This document shows, piece by piece, positions 1 through 8,592 of a DNA stretch of 38,893 nt. Both the position numbers and the translations under genes were made by a program. The notes beneath the pieces are model-generated. The model was not told the origin of the DNA and made no database searches. It worked only from the letters and a program-made list of their open reading frames with translations. The first letter of the stretch is position 1, and each line of letters opens with the position of its first letter. Source of the stretch: Bacillus sp. ISL-7 (lineage in GTDB: Bacteria; Bacillota; Bacilli; Bacillales_B; DSM-18226); contig NZ_JAGGQW010000100.1 of the NCBI RefSeq assembly GCF_018613065.1, positions 1 to 38,893 of the forward strand, read 5' to 3'.

Positions 1-9
1 GGGACTTTT

Positions 10-336
10 TCAGTGCCCTCGAACGACATAGTAAGGGGTGCCAGGAAGAACCTTCAACAGTTGACCTAACTGAATTTGATAAGGAGGCTGCAACTGATTA
101 GCTTCGATAATAATAGCAGGCTGGATCCCGAATAATTGAGCGATTTTATAAACACTATCACCTTGCTTTACACGAATGACATCAACACCAGGTGGAACAG
201 AAAGTTGTTGGCCCACATAAATCGTATATGGAGGACCGATATTATTTGCGGCAATAAGTGTATCAAGGGGAAGCTCCCATCGCTTCGCAATCTGATACAG
301 GTTATCACCGGGACGGACTGTGTAAAAAAGCTGCAT
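10..336 (-). CDS. Small double-LysM protein, possibly truncated
   Basis: This 108-residue protein is two LysM peptidoglycan-binding modules in tandem and little else. The first covers about residues 5-48 (YTVRPGDNLYQIAKRW and a closing VGQQLSVPPG); the second covers about 53-97 (IRVKQGDSVYKIAQLFG and LGQLLKVLPG). There is no signal peptide and no catalytic domain. In spore formers such short LysM proteins often bind cortex or coat; that role is inference. A GGGGAGGG ribosome site precedes the ATG. The last residues, PYYVVRGH, look like the first strand of a third LysM module and then stop, so the reading frame may be broken there. The window ends nine bases later, so this cannot be settled. 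Confidence 0.8.
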   Translation of the reverse strand: MQLFYTVRPGDNLYQIAKRWELPLDTLIAANNIGPPYTIYVGQQLSVPPGVDVIRVKQGDSVYKIAQLFGIQPAIIIEANQLQPPYQIQLGQLLKVLPGTPYYVVRGH

Positions 337-543
337 CCTTTTCCCTCCCCTTTATTACTAACTCAGAGAAAATATTTTTATCTCCTTTCGTATCCTGCCA
401 ATATAATATTCAGGTATGTAAGTAAAGATTCGGTCAGTGATTGATGTGACCCCCCCCACGGGCAGTAGACTCTTCCAATATTTCCGTTTAATTGATTTTT
501 CCCACTCAGCGGGCATGATACAACTCTTTTGCTGTAACTCATA

Positions 544-572
544 GAAAAAAACCACAGTATCTAGTACTGTGG
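544..572 (-). terminator. Rho-independent terminator after the DUF429 gene
   Basis: CCACAGTA and TACTGTGG form a perfect 8-bp stem with a 5-base loop (552-559 and 565-572). On the minus strand a run of seven T follows. It lies 12 bases past the DUF429 stop codon, the normal position for its terminator. Confidence 0.85.
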
Positions 573-583
573 CAGAATAACCA

Positions 584-1243
584 TTAACAACAATAATCAT
601 ACGGATGCAGTGGAGGATTCGCAGGAATTGACCACTTTGGCTGCAAGGATGGATCCTTCCAATGCCAGGCCCCTAATGCTGCTGCACAGGCATCAATTAA
701 ATGACTTTCCTCATCAATAAAAACAGGTAGCATAGTTAACTTTTGCTCACCAAGCCAGTTCCGAATCCAACTTCTCGCTAATAGACTTTGTTTGTAACTC
801 AAAACATACTCCAGTTCCTCTTGAGGGAGTCTTGAACCAATCACTGCACCTGGGTGCACTTCCACAATGGAAATCGGATAACTAGAAGTTAGTTTTCCTA
901 TTTCTCTACTAAGCTTTATTCCTCTTAGTGTAAGATAAACCATTCGATTTAAAGTTGGCGTCATGATTGATCCAGGCTTCATCCCAAGTGAAACAATAAA
1001 CTGACGCAGCTGTTTATCACCAAGTCTATCTCCCCCGCCGTCCTGATAAGATAAAGGGGCATCCATTCCAATAACGACTTCATCTATTTGACTTTGAGTC
1101 TCTATTTCTTTTAAAATGTCCAGATCCCCAATATTGCTCATTAACTTAATAAAATTTAATTGACCATTTTGTAATTCAAATACCGTCAAAACAGTATCTT
1201 TATGATTACTTGGACCGGACAAATCAATCCCTACTACTCTCAT
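584..1243 (-). CDS. DUF429 family protein
   Basis: This 219-residue protein matches the DUF429 family, predicted to adopt an RNase H-like fold; its biochemical role is unknown. Visible family features are the N-terminal strand VVGIDLSGPSNHKDT, the segment EVVIGMDAPLSY with its conserved aspartate, and the C-terminal HLIDACAAALGAWHW with the characteristic D-A-A-A helix. Asp residues near the N-terminus, in the middle and in the C-terminal helix are placed as in RNase H-fold active sites, but catalysis has not been inferred further. The frame opens with TTG at 1249; the ATG at 1243, six bases after AGAGAAGA, is preferred. It stands alone, 48 bases after the YjoB-like gene, and has its own terminator. 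Confidence 0.85.
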   Translation of the reverse strand: MRVVGIDLSGPSNHKDTVLTVFELQNGQLNFIKLMSNIGDLDILKEIETQSQIDEVVIGMDAPLSYQDGGGDRLGDKQLRQFIVSLGMKPGSIMTPTLNRMVYLTLRGIKLSREIGKLTSSYPISIVEVHPGAVIGSRLPQEELEYVLSYKQSLLARSWIRNWLGEQKLTMLPVFIDEESHLIDACAAALGAWHWKDPSLQPKWSIPANPPLHPYDYCC

Positions 1244-1291
1244 CAGCAATCTTCTCTTTCTTTTGAGTTTACTAGAGTTAATACATCAAAG

Positions 1292-2581
1292 TTAATTATC
1301 TCCAAACCCAGAAAATCCGATCGATGCAGCGGCAAGAGCTTGGTCCCATTCTTGTTTTTGTTGTTTTTGCTGCAGTGATTTTAAATCCGCACAAAGTCTC
1401 TTCACATCAACCTGCTGTTCGTAATGCCATTCAAGGGCAATCGATGTATACAATTCATTGAGCTGTGCATAAGAGAAATCCTTGGTTGAATCAATAACTT
1501 GCTGAATCTCTTCCTCTGAAAGAATTCGAGCAATATTCTTATTTACTAGATACTGATAGCGAAGCTCTTTCGTCGGTACATGGATCTCATATGCACGGTC
1601 AAACCGGCCAGAGCGATTCATAAGGGCAGGATCTATTTTTTCAGGATAATTAGTTGTCCCGATAATGAAAATTCCTTCTTTCGAGGTGGCACCGTCTAAA
1701 ATGTTCAGGAAGACGGACCGTACACTTGCTGGCATGGAATCGATATCTTCGATGACTAACACCAATGGCGTCAATTTTAATACAGACGTAAAGACCTCTT
1801 TAATCGTATAGCTGGATGTAAATTCAGTGATCTGCCAATAAGCTACCGGTGCATTTATGCTGCTGGCGATAGATTTCACAAGAGTGGTCTTTCCATTCCC
1901 AGGTTTTCCGTAGAGAAGAATCCCGCGTTTGTAAGGAATATCATACGTTTTGAAAAACTGACCGCTTTCCGAAAAGAATTCGTCAATCGAGCGATAAATT
2001 TCTCTCTTTAAAGAATCCTCTAAAAATACATCTTCTCTTCTTACCAAAGTAGTAATACTATCAATCTCTGTTTCTACCCCATCTTCTGTATCTGTAAAAA
2101 CAGTCACATAGTTTTTAATATAATCTCTTTTTCTTTTAAGAACATATTTCAAAAAGGTAACTAAGCAAGCATCATTTTTGGCAAAAATAAAATCCCGGGT
2201 CATTTCTCCGTCACTTTGAAAAATAACCAATCTGGCCAGCGCAACCTGATAATTCGAATAGTAAAAAAGACCGTTCGTGATTCGTGGTTTAACAATCAGC
2301 TCCATCGCTTTATCGGTATGGTTGGATGAGATCGTTTTGGTCTCCCCTTCTTTATAAATATGACAAATCAATTGTACTTCTGGAGACTCCTCTTTCAAGT
2401 CTTCCTCAAGAATGTCCCAAATCTCATTTGAGGTATCTTCATCCGAGTACATATGAAAATCAATTCCAACTTCGTCTATTAGTTTCTCCTGAAGTGTAGA
2501 AACAATTTTTGCATAGTCAAAATAATACGGCAATGCCTTACGATCGATTTTATTAGTGTCAAACAGAACATTATTTTTCAT
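1292..2581 (-). CDS. YjoB-like AAA ATPase
   Basis: This 429-residue protein has one C-terminal AAA module and an N-terminal half with no motif I recognise. Walker A is GKPGNGKTT (about residues 225-233), Walker B is LVLVIEDID (about 272-280), sensor 1 is IIGTTNYPE, and the arginine-finger region is NRSGRFDRAYE. Length and layout fit B. subtilis YjoB, a cytosolic AAA ATPase reported to be in the sigma-W regulon and to behave like a chaperone; BCS1-like AAA proteins are a more distant match. AAGGAGA sits seven bases before the ATG. No convincing sigma-W promoter (TGAAAC/CGTA) was found upstream, so stress control is not supported here by sequence. Confidence 0.85.
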   Translation of the reverse strand: MKNNVLFDTNKIDRKALPYYFDYAKIVSTLQEKLIDEVGIDFHMYSDEDTSNEIWDILEEDLKEESPEVQLICHIYKEGETKTISSNHTDKAMELIVKPRITNGLFYYSNYQVALARLVIFQSDGEMTRDFIFAKNDACLVTFLKYVLKRKRDYIKNYVTVFTDTEDGVETEIDSITTLVRREDVFLEDSLKREIYRSIDEFFSESGQFFKTYDIPYKRGILLYGKPGNGKTTLVKSIASSINAPVAYWQITEFTSSYTIKEVFTSVLKLTPLVLVIEDIDSMPASVRSVFLNILDGATSKEGIFIIGTTNYPEKIDPALMNRSGRFDRAYEIHVPTKELRYQYLVNKNIARILSEEEIQQVIDSTKDFSYAQLNELYTSIALEWHYEQQVDVKRLCADLKSLQQKQQKQEWDQALAAASIGFSGFGDN

Positions 2582-2936
2582 CTAGTTCTCCTTAGCATTA
2601 GTAATTTCCCATTTATATATTATGATAGCATTTTTATCACTATTAGGTTAACCTAGTTTGCTTTATAAGACTATATACAACTTTTTTCCTGTTTAACTTT
2701 TATCTACGTACCATTTTCCCCCTTTTAATAAGAACATCTTTCTAATCTAAATTTGTTATAGCACATATTTTTAGTATTAGAAAACAATAATGATTGATTA
2801 TCGTTATGCCGTAGCCACTGGTGTTCTCGACAGAAAGAGTAATCACCAAACTGGAAAATAGCACATATGCATCCTTTTATTTGTATATAATGCAATAAGC
2901 CATTTTTTAGAAAAGTAAAGGAGGATGCCACATTAC
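2582..2936. other. Intergenic region between divergent yjoB-like and amine oxidase genes
   Basis: This stretch separates two divergent genes and encodes nothing convincing. It contains a perfect 12-bp palindrome, TAGGTTAACCTA, at 2644-2655, about 65 bases upstream of the YjoB-like start, which could be an operator. A TATAAT box at 2886-2891, preceded by TG two bases upstream, is the likely -10 element of the amine oxidase gene, but no good -35 was found. AAAGGAGG at 2917-2924 is the ribosome site of that gene. Confidence 0.5.
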
Positions 2937-4379
2937 ATGAATTCTCAACTATCTGATCATCAAATGCTCAAAATTATTAGAGATGGTCTAAAAACATCAA
3001 AAGTTCCTGGACATATTCTTATAATCGGTGCAGGTATGTCTGGACTCGTCGCTGCCTCTTTATTAAAGGAAGCGGGACATCAAGTCACTATTCTGGAAGC
3101 CAACGATAGAGTTGGAGGACGTGTTTACACCATAAGGGCCCCCTTTAGCAATAACTTATATTTCAATGTCGGACCCATGCGAATTCCCGAAAAACATCAT
3201 TTAACCTTTGAATATATTAATAAATTCAAATTGCCTATAAATCTATTTATTAACCGTACCCCTAATGACCACATTTACGCAAATGGCATCAAAACACGTC
3301 TGAATGTATATGAAAATAATCCAAGCATATTAAAGTACCCAGTTACTCCAAATGAAAAAGGGAAATCTTCGGAAGAACTCTTGTTTTCAGTCATCCAACC
3401 AATTATCAATTTTATTAACGAAGATCCTAAAAAGAATTGGCCTCTAATAGAAAAACAATATAGAAATCTAGCCTTTGGTTCTTTCTTAAACTATTATTTT
3501 TCAATCGGTGCCATTGATATGATAGGTGTGCTTATTGATTTGGAAGCATATATGGGGATGACCTTTGTTGAAGTAATCCGAGAACTCATCATCTTAACAG
3601 AAACAAAGAAATTTTATGAAATAACGGGTGGCATGGACCGATTGCCAAAAGCATTCCTGCCGCAATTACACGAGAATATTCAGTTCAACCAAAAGTTGAT
3701 GAAAATATCTCAATCTCAAAACAGTGTAACGATTCATTGCAAACACCAAAAAACCGATGAGAGCTTCAGTATAACTGGTGATCTTGCGATTGTAACCATA
3801 CCATTTTCAACCTTACGATTTGTAAAAGTCGAACCTTATGAGTCTTTTTCCTATTATAAAAGGACAGCGATTCGCGAACTCAATTATATGGCCTCTTCAA
3901 AGATCGCTATCGAGTTTAAAAGTAGGTTTTGGGAAAAAGTAGGTCAATTGGGTGGTAAATCGATAACGGATCTGCCGATTCGATTTTCATATTACCCAAG
4001 TTATGGTATTGGCACCACCGGACCTGCGGTAGTTATCGCGAGCTACACATGGGCAGATGAGGCTTTAACATTGGAAAGCTTATCTGAAAGAGAGCTGATC
4101 CAATATGCTCTAATGAACTTGGCAGAAATTTTTGGGTATCAGGTTTATTCAGAGTTCGTTACAGGAACATCCTTTAGCTGGAGTACGAATCCTTATTCTT
4201 GCGGAGCATTTACTGCTTTTGAACCTGGACAGGATTCGGAGCTATATCCTTATATTTCTACACCTGAGGGAAGAGTGCACTTTGCTGGAGAACATACCTC
4301 ACTTACCCACGGTTGGATACAAGGTGCAATTGAATCAGGAATACGAGTGGCAAACGAAGTGAATGACTTACTAAAATAA
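2937..4379 (+). CDS. Flavin-containing amine oxidase (L-amino-acid/monoamine oxidase type)
   Basis: This is a 480-residue FAD enzyme predicted to oxidise an amine or L-amino acid to the imine with release of hydrogen peroxide. The N-terminal Rossmann motif is GAGMSGL (residues 31-37) followed by [12 protein letters not shown], the GG doublet typical of the amine oxidase family. The C-terminal FAD-binding stretch is [11 protein letters not shown] followed by [10 protein letters not shown]. It resembles B. subtilis YobN and snake-venom-type L-amino-acid oxidases; the substrate cannot be told from sequence. The frame contains an ATG at 2925, but that codon touches the AAAGGAGG site, so the ATG at 2937, 12 bases after it, is the better start. 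There is no signal peptide. The gene is monocistronic, with a terminator directly after it. Confidence 0.85.
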   Translation: MNSQLSDHQMLKIIRDGLKTSKVPGHILIIGAGMSGLVAASLLKEAGHQVTILEANDRVGGRVYTIRAPFSNNLYFNVGPMRIPEKHHLTFEYINKFKLPINLFINRTPNDHIYANGIKTRLNVYENNPSILKYPVTPNEKGKSSEELLFSVIQPIINFINEDPKKNWPLIEKQYRNLAFGSFLNYYFSIGAIDMIGVLIDLEAYMGMTFVEVIRELIILTETKKFYEITGGMDRLPKAFLPQLHENIQFNQKLMKISQSQNSVTIHCKHQKTDESFSITGDLAIVTIPFSTLRFVKVEPYESFSYYKRTAIRELNYMASSKIAIEFKSRFWEKVGQLGGKSITDLPIRFSYYPSYGIGTTGPAVVIASYTWADEALTLESLSERELIQYALMNLAEIFGYQVYSEFVTGTSFSWSTNPYSCGAFTAFEPGQDSELYPYISTPEGRVHFAGEHTSLTHGWIQGAIESGIRVANEVNDLLK

Positions 4380-4401
4380 TTTTGTAAAAAAGGCTGCGAT
4401 G

Positions 4402-4460
4402 ACAGCCGATTTCTCTTCAATCCTGAATTAAAATCGGGCTGTCCTTAACTTTCTTTTTTT
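4402..4460 (+). terminator. Terminator of the amine oxidase gene
   Basis: ACAGCCGATT (4402-4411) pairs with AATCGGGCTGT (4432-4442) with one bulged base, and a T-rich tract ending in seven T follows at about 4450-4460. Confidence 0.7.
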
Positions 4461-4480
4461 AACTGAGTTTGAAGGTTGAA

Positions 4481-4957
4481 TTACTTTTTACTTCTTAGAA
4501 TTTCATTCAAAGTTGTTTTCATTGAATAAATCACGGTTTTTTTGTACCGAACTGCTATAAGTAGCACTCTTATCTGTTCGGATCGGGAGAGATGTTTAAA
4601 ACGGGGTTCTTGTTTCAAAAAGGAACGAACGATTGACCAACTAGTAGGCATTAATGGAAATTCATCTAGGGGTTGTTTGTTCCGTAACCGCTGAAGCCAT
4701 GATTTCATTCCGGTCGAACTGTTACTTTTATCGACTATACATGGCGCATATATATTTTTAGTGTGTTTTTTAAGGGATTCAAATCGATCTTGCCCGCTAA
4801 CAATGATGTAACTGCCATCTTTCCGATTTTTTTTGACAACCAAAACAAACATACAGTCCCACATTAATCTCTGCAGTTTCTTAATATGCTCAGTAATTTT
4901 CAACGATAAATCAGGTTTGATTTTGTCCAGTGGTATATACTGTATCGTGAATTTCAT
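4481..4957 (-). CDS. ParB/sulfiredoxin-fold single-domain protein
   Basis: This 158-residue protein starts with a ParB-N-like segment: YIPLDKIKPD, a helix, then FVLVVKKN, a strand pair ending IIVSGQDRFESLKKH. The last is the G-x-[DH]-R motif that in ParB and sulfiredoxin folds binds a nucleotide. The remainder is basic and helical with no recognised domain; no helix-turn-helix of a classical ParB is evident. The family contains CTPases, nucleases and regulators, so the function is open. The frame has an ATG at 4981, but AGGAGGGG lies six bases before the ATG at 4957, which is chosen. It converges on the amine oxidase gene. Confidence 0.65.
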   Translation of the reverse strand: MKFTIQYIPLDKIKPDLSLKITEHIKKLQRLMWDCMFVLVVKKNRKDGSYIIVSGQDRFESLKKHTKNIYAPCIVDKSNSSTGMKSWLQRLRNKQPLDEFPLMPTSWSIVRSFLKQEPRFKHLSRSEQIRVLLIAVRYKKTVIYSMKTTLNEILRSKK

Positions 4958-5391
4958 ACACTGCCCCTCCTGTTTTTTCATTTACCCGTCCTCAATTGCA
5001 TAGGTTTTCTTACAGCAGGTGCGTCATACTGATGAATGGTAACTAGTTCGGCCTTTTCTATGGTTAGTGTCAATTATCGTTATGAAAAACACAGATTAAA
5101 CTGAAATCCCATTAGTTTATATGTATGAAATGGGCGCATGTCACATACGAAGTAAGCAAAAAACATTTAACAATTGTTTTACCTGCCTTTATATGTCTTA
5201 TTCAATTTTCCAGATAAATTACCCACAATAAGAAAAAGCCTCCAAGAATGGAAGCATGATATACGTGAAGAGGTTAGCAGACTGAAATAGAAAGACCAAC
5301 ATTTATCTGACAGTCAACCTATCCTGGTCGGCTCCAGAATGCTCAGTAAAATTGCCTCTTCCCCTATATGGAAGACCTGCTCCACTCATCT
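4958..5391. other. Intergenic region with a possible coding remnant
   Basis: No gene is supported over these 430 bases. On the plus strand a frame open from about 5171 to its stop at 5289 reads like protein, with the tail SLQEWKHDIREEVSRLK, but it has no ATG and no ribosome site. It may be the end of a decayed gene; I do not recognise the family. Confidence 0.3.
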
Positions 5392-6618
5392 TTAGATCGT
5401 ACTCAGTTTATCGAACAACCATACAAGATGATTGTATTTACCACAGGATTGTATGTGATCTCTCTCGATCAGGATACGTTCCATTGCAATCGAGTCGTCG
5501 CCGAACCCGGTATTTTGAACTAGGTTAACAGGGGGACGGTTTTCTGCAATATTTATACGAATTTGATGCAGTAATGTTATGATTGCCTGGTTAAATTCAT
5601 GAAACTCATCGGGAAAGCTTGCAGTAAGGGATTGATGTTCTAATATAATCTTTTCCATGAGTCCATAATCAGTCGGATGAATAGAGTGCAGGGCTCTAAT
5701 GGATACATCAAGAACCGGGTGCTTTAGTTGAAACAACAGACGATTTAAGTTCATATCTTCCTCCTTCGTTTTCGAAGGCGGATGTTCTTGATGAAACGTT
5801 TCTAAATCATCTTCGATAATAAAATTAGCATTGGCCTTATATAATCTATAAGCAAGCTCAGCATCCTCGGGTCCCCATCCTTTGAAATTCTCTTCATAGC
5901 CGCCGACTTGCTCCATAAAACTTCTTTTAATAGAAAGAAAACCTAAGCAAGCCATCCAACGCAATGGGCTGCTATAAAAATGTTCCCTAAGGTATTTTAA
6001 TAAATGATGAGCATAACTTCTGTATTTTACCATCGAGTATAAATTTTTTATATCGTTAATATCCTCTCTATTAACCACTTGTTGGGGCTCTTGTAAATGC
6101 CTAATATGAGTCGTTAAGCTACTAAGTGTCTGTTCTTGCGATACCACCTCTTTAAGGCGTTGGTTGAAGAGAGAATTTTTTTCGCTCCACTTATAAATCG
6201 CGTTGATTTGATTATTAGTAAAATCCGGGGATAAAAAAGTATAAATGCGTCCCCGCTTGCTTCCTGCAATAACAACGGATTTCGCGTGAGTTAGATGATG
6301 CTGGCGGTTAAGGGTAACATAGTTAGGGGAAACGATGGTTTCTGCATCCAAAATGATAATAATCTCTCCCCTCGCATGCCTAAGTCCAATATTTCTTGAA
6401 GCAGCAACACCAACATTGGTACTATTGCGAATATATTGAAAATGGTAGGGAGGACAGTATTCCTTAATTTTTGGGGTCTGGTCAGTAGAGGCGTCATCAA
6501 TCAATATCACTTCCATTTTGGATAAATCAAAGCACTGTTTCTCCAATGCATAAAGGCTAAGCAGATTAAGGGGATAGCGGTTATATGAAGGCATGATGAT
6601 TGTGACTTCAATTTCCAT
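5392..6618 (-). CDS. Family 2 glycosyltransferase
   Basis: This is a 408-residue soluble protein with a GT-A (family 2) domain at its N-terminus: VTIIMPSYNR, then VILIDDASTDQT, and GEIIIILDAE as the metal-binding D-x-D-like region. Around residues 255-275, GWGPEDAELAYRL is the acceptor-side motif also seen in family 7 galactosyltransferase C-termini. The last 130 residues are helical and unrecognised. Donor and acceptor are unknown; decoration of cell wall, spore surface or polysaccharide is plausible. AAGGAGGA touches the ATG at 6630, so the ATG at 6618, 12 bases downstream, is the likelier start. It has no glycan operon around it. Confidence 0.8.
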   Translation of the reverse strand: MEIEVTIIMPSYNRYPLNLLSLYALEKQCFDLSKMEVILIDDASTDQTPKIKEYCPPYHFQYIRNSTNVGVAASRNIGLRHARGEIIIILDAETIVSPNYVTLNRQHHLTHAKSVVIAGSKRGRIYTFLSPDFTNNQINAIYKWSEKNSLFNQRLKEVVSQEQTLSSLTTHIRHLQEPQQVVNREDINDIKNLYSMVKYRSYAHHLLKYLREHFYSSPLRWMACLGFLSIKRSFMEQVGGYEENFKGWGPEDAELAYRLYKANANFIIEDDLETFHQEHPPSKTKEEDMNLNRLLFQLKHPVLDVSIRALHSIHPTDYGLMEKIILEHQSLTASFPDEFHEFNQAIITLLHQIRINIAENRPPVNLVQNTGFGDDSIAMERILIERDHIQSCGKYNHLVWLFDKLSTI

Positions 6619-6701
6619 GTTTTTACTCATTCCTCCTTGAGAGCCTATAGCTCGAACAATTATAAAAGTTCGGCTTAATTTGTTATATTTAAAACTAGTA
6701 T

Positions 6702-6785
6702 TTAACGAAAAGATACACCGACTATAATTAAAAGGATGAAAAGCACCACGAATAAAGCAAAATTAATGCCATTACCATCTGACAT
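6702..6785 (-). CDS. YjcZ-like sporulation membrane microprotein
   Basis: This 27-residue ORF begins MSDGNGINFALFVV and continues as one hydrophobic segment ending IIVGVSFR. That fits the tiny single-membrane-span family of Bacillus sporulation proteins (YjcZ type), which share a short glycine-rich head, a phenylalanine-alanine entry and an LLIIVG core. AAGGTGGTGA, one mismatch from the ideal ribosome site, lies six bases before the ATG. About 33 bases upstream of the start, on the coding strand, CATACGAT (6825-6818) resembles a sporulation sigma-E/sigma-K -10 element; no matching -35 was identified. Such genes are usually monocistronic, as here. Confidence 0.85.
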   Translation of the reverse strand: MSDGNGINFALFVVLFILLIIVGVSFR

Positions 6786-6928
6786 AATATATCACCACCT
6801 TAATTATTAGATAGAACATCGTATGTCAGAACATTAAATATCGAATTGGACAAGATCAAAAGTTTACATATATTTACATAATCTTAATAATTAAAAATGC
6901 TATTAGCTTGCTTCACATTTCGAAGATA

Positions 6929-6993
6929 TTTTTCTTATTCAAGGAACCTGCCACCTTCGAATAAGAAAAAGGATCGCCGCAGCAACCCTTTTT
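6929..6993 (-). terminator. MocR-gene terminator inside a compound hairpin
   Basis: Two alternative hairpins overlap. TTTTTCTTATTC (6929-6940) pairs with GAATAAGAAAAA (6959-6970). AAAAAGG (6966-6972) pairs with CCTTTTT (6987-6993). Read on the minus strand, the second hairpin followed by CTTATTC ends the MocR transcript 20 bases past its stop. The segment CTTATTCAAGGAACCTGC recurs with one change at about 26859, so the block may belong to a dispersed small repeat. Confidence 0.6.
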
Positions 6994-7013
6994 GAATTCA
7001 AGCACCCAGTAGC

Positions 7014-8465
7014 CTAATTGGAGATTTCTTGAATCAGTTCTGAAAGTCTTATTAATCCCTTTTTTAATTCGTGAGGTGATGCATAGGCATAGGACAAACG
7101 AAGATGAAAGTGATTATTGCTGTCGTAAATATTTCCTGGGTTTAGTAAAATCCCCTCGTTTAGTGCCTTTTCAAATAATTTTCTAATTGAAATTTGTTTT
7201 TTGATTTGCAGCCAAATATAAAAACCACCCTGTGGGATATTCCATGTGGCTAATTGCGTAAAATGTGTATTTAGTATTTCAAGTGTAAAATCTCTACGGA
7301 ATTTGAGTTCTGTCCTTATCTTCTTTATATGTTCATCATATAAACCACTTGATAGCCACTCTGCGACGATGAATTGAGATATAGAACTTGATCCATAATC
7401 AGTTTGCATTTTTATATCAGCTAACCGATCAATCACTGATTCTGGTCCAACGATCCAACCAATTCGTAAACCAGGACTCAGAGTTTTAGACATACTCCCT
7501 ATGTATAATATTAGTCCTTGACCATCAATGGATTTTAATGGATTCGGTGGCGGGTTCTCAAACCATAAATCTCCGTAGACATCATCCTCAATAATTGGCA
7601 GCTTTTCATTCTTACAAACATCCAACAATTCCTTTCTTCTATTAGCTGACATTAAAATACCCGTGGGATTATGGAAAGTTGGGATGGTGTAAAGTAATGC
7701 ACCATTATGCTGCTTTTTTAACCTCCCAATCGACTCAGGTCTAATCCCTTCCTCATCCATGGGAATTCCAAGCAAGTTCATTCCTGCTGATTGAAATACA
7801 TGCACTGAATTTAGATAAGAAGGCGTTTCAAGAAAAATGGTTGAATCACGGTGCAATAATCCTAAGGAAATCAATTGCAATGCTTGTAGTCCTCCTGAAA
7901 CAATCATTATCGATGGAGGGGAAACTTCTATTTTCTTCGTTTTTAAATAATTGCTTATCATTTCTCTTAAATAGAGGCTTCCTTTTGGTTCCGAGTACCC
8001 TAACGAAAACGTATGGGGAGAATGCCTCTTGAACATTTGTTCCATTTCTTTGACAGGCAACAACTCTGGTGAAAGTTCTCCTGTTCCAAGGCGTATTACT
8101 TTTGGATTAATTTCTGCTCTATTAATTTCTTGAATTGTTTTGTTATTGGGTTGGTAAGATCCCGACTTAACGTAGCTGTTCCAATCAGGTGGCGGGGTTG
8201 AAGCAAGTAAACTCCACGTATTATTGACCACAAATGTCCCTTTTCCAACTTTTGATTCGATTAACCCATCAGCTGATAACTCATCAATTGCATAAACAAT
8301 GGTACTCCGATTCACATTGAAATTCTTTGCTAAATCTCGTTGCGTAGGAATTTTAGTTCCAACCGTCCATTCACCGTTTATTATTTTTCTCTTCATAAAT
8401 TCATAGATTTGTTGATGGAGTGGAATCATGGAGGATTTGTTTAGGATCCAGTCTTTTTCTATCAA
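7014..8465 (-). CDS. MocR-type regulator (GntR winged helix fused to class I aminotransferase)
   Basis: This 483-residue protein has a GntR winged helix at about residues 10-75 (PTQRDLAKNFNVNRSTIVYAI, then GKGTFVV) joined to a fold-type I, PLP-dependent aminotransferase domain (about 110-480). The Schiff-base lysine lies in GSMSKTLSPGLRIGW and the cofactor aspartate in IIEDDVYGDLWF. MocR proteins use the aminotransferase-like domain as an effector sensor. The frame is open upstream to 8618, but the promoter -10 lies at 8499-8494 on this strand, which rules out the longer form. AGGGGAG precedes a TTG at 8465 by six bases, so TTG is taken as the start. It is divergent from a LysE-type exporter, its likely target. 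Confidence 0.88.
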   Translation of the reverse strand: MIEKDWILNKSSMIPLHQQIYEFMKRKIINGEWTVGTKIPTQRDLAKNFNVNRSTIVYAIDELSADGLIESKVGKGTFVVNNTWSLLASTPPPDWNSYVKSGSYQPNNKTIQEINRAEINPKVIRLGTGELSPELLPVKEMEQMFKRHSPHTFSLGYSEPKGSLYLREMISNYLKTKKIEVSPPSIMIVSGGLQALQLISLGLLHRDSTIFLETPSYLNSVHVFQSAGMNLLGIPMDEEGIRPESIGRLKKQHNGALLYTIPTFHNPTGILMSANRRKELLDVCKNEKLPIIEDDVYGDLWFENPPPNPLKSIDGQGLILYIGSMSKTLSPGLRIGWIVGPESVIDRLADIKMQTDYGSSSISQFIVAEWLSSGLYDEHIKKIRTELKFRRDFTLEILNTHFTQLATWNIPQGGFYIWLQIKKQISIRKLFEKALNEGILLNPGNIYDSNNHFHLRLSYAYASPHELKKGLIRLSELIQEISN

Positions 8466-8493
8466 AAGGAACTCCCCTATCATTTTTAGATTA

Positions 8494-8564
8494 ATTATAA
8501 TTGATTGGTTGGGTAATATTCCATCCAATTGGTTGGAGACAAGTGTAATCAAATCTAATACAAT
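8494..8564. promoter_or_regulatory. Shared operator/promoter between mocR and lysE-type genes
   Basis: ATTGGTTGG occurs twice as a direct repeat (8504-8512 and 8528-8536), 24 bases apart. CCATCCAAT (8521-8529), an imperfect inverted copy, lies between them. On the minus strand TATAAT (8499-8494) is the mocR -10. On the plus strand TTGGAG (8533-8538), a 17-base spacer and TAATAC (8556-8561) make the exporter promoter. The repeats overlap both promoters, so one regulator could control both directions. Confidence 0.65.
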
Positions 8565-8592
8565 GCAGTTATTACATATCAGGGGGAGAAAA

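Noticed and set aside
358..600. 80-codon minus-strand ORF overlapping the end of the DUF429 gene
   Set aside because: It has no ribosome site, and the rho-independent terminator of the DUF429 gene (544-572) lies inside it. It also contains a run of eight C on the plus strand at about 450.
2786..2806. Possible Fur box (ATAATGATTGATTATCGTTAT)-like sequence
   Set aside because: The two halves are offset by two extra bases relative to a Fur box, and ATTATCGTTATG recurs near 5072 without context; chance in AT-rich DNA is more likely.
2725..2931. 68-codon minus-strand ORF in the yjoB/amine oxidase intergenic region
   Set aside because: No ribosome site, no family resemblance, and it covers the promoter and ribosome site of the amine oxidase gene.
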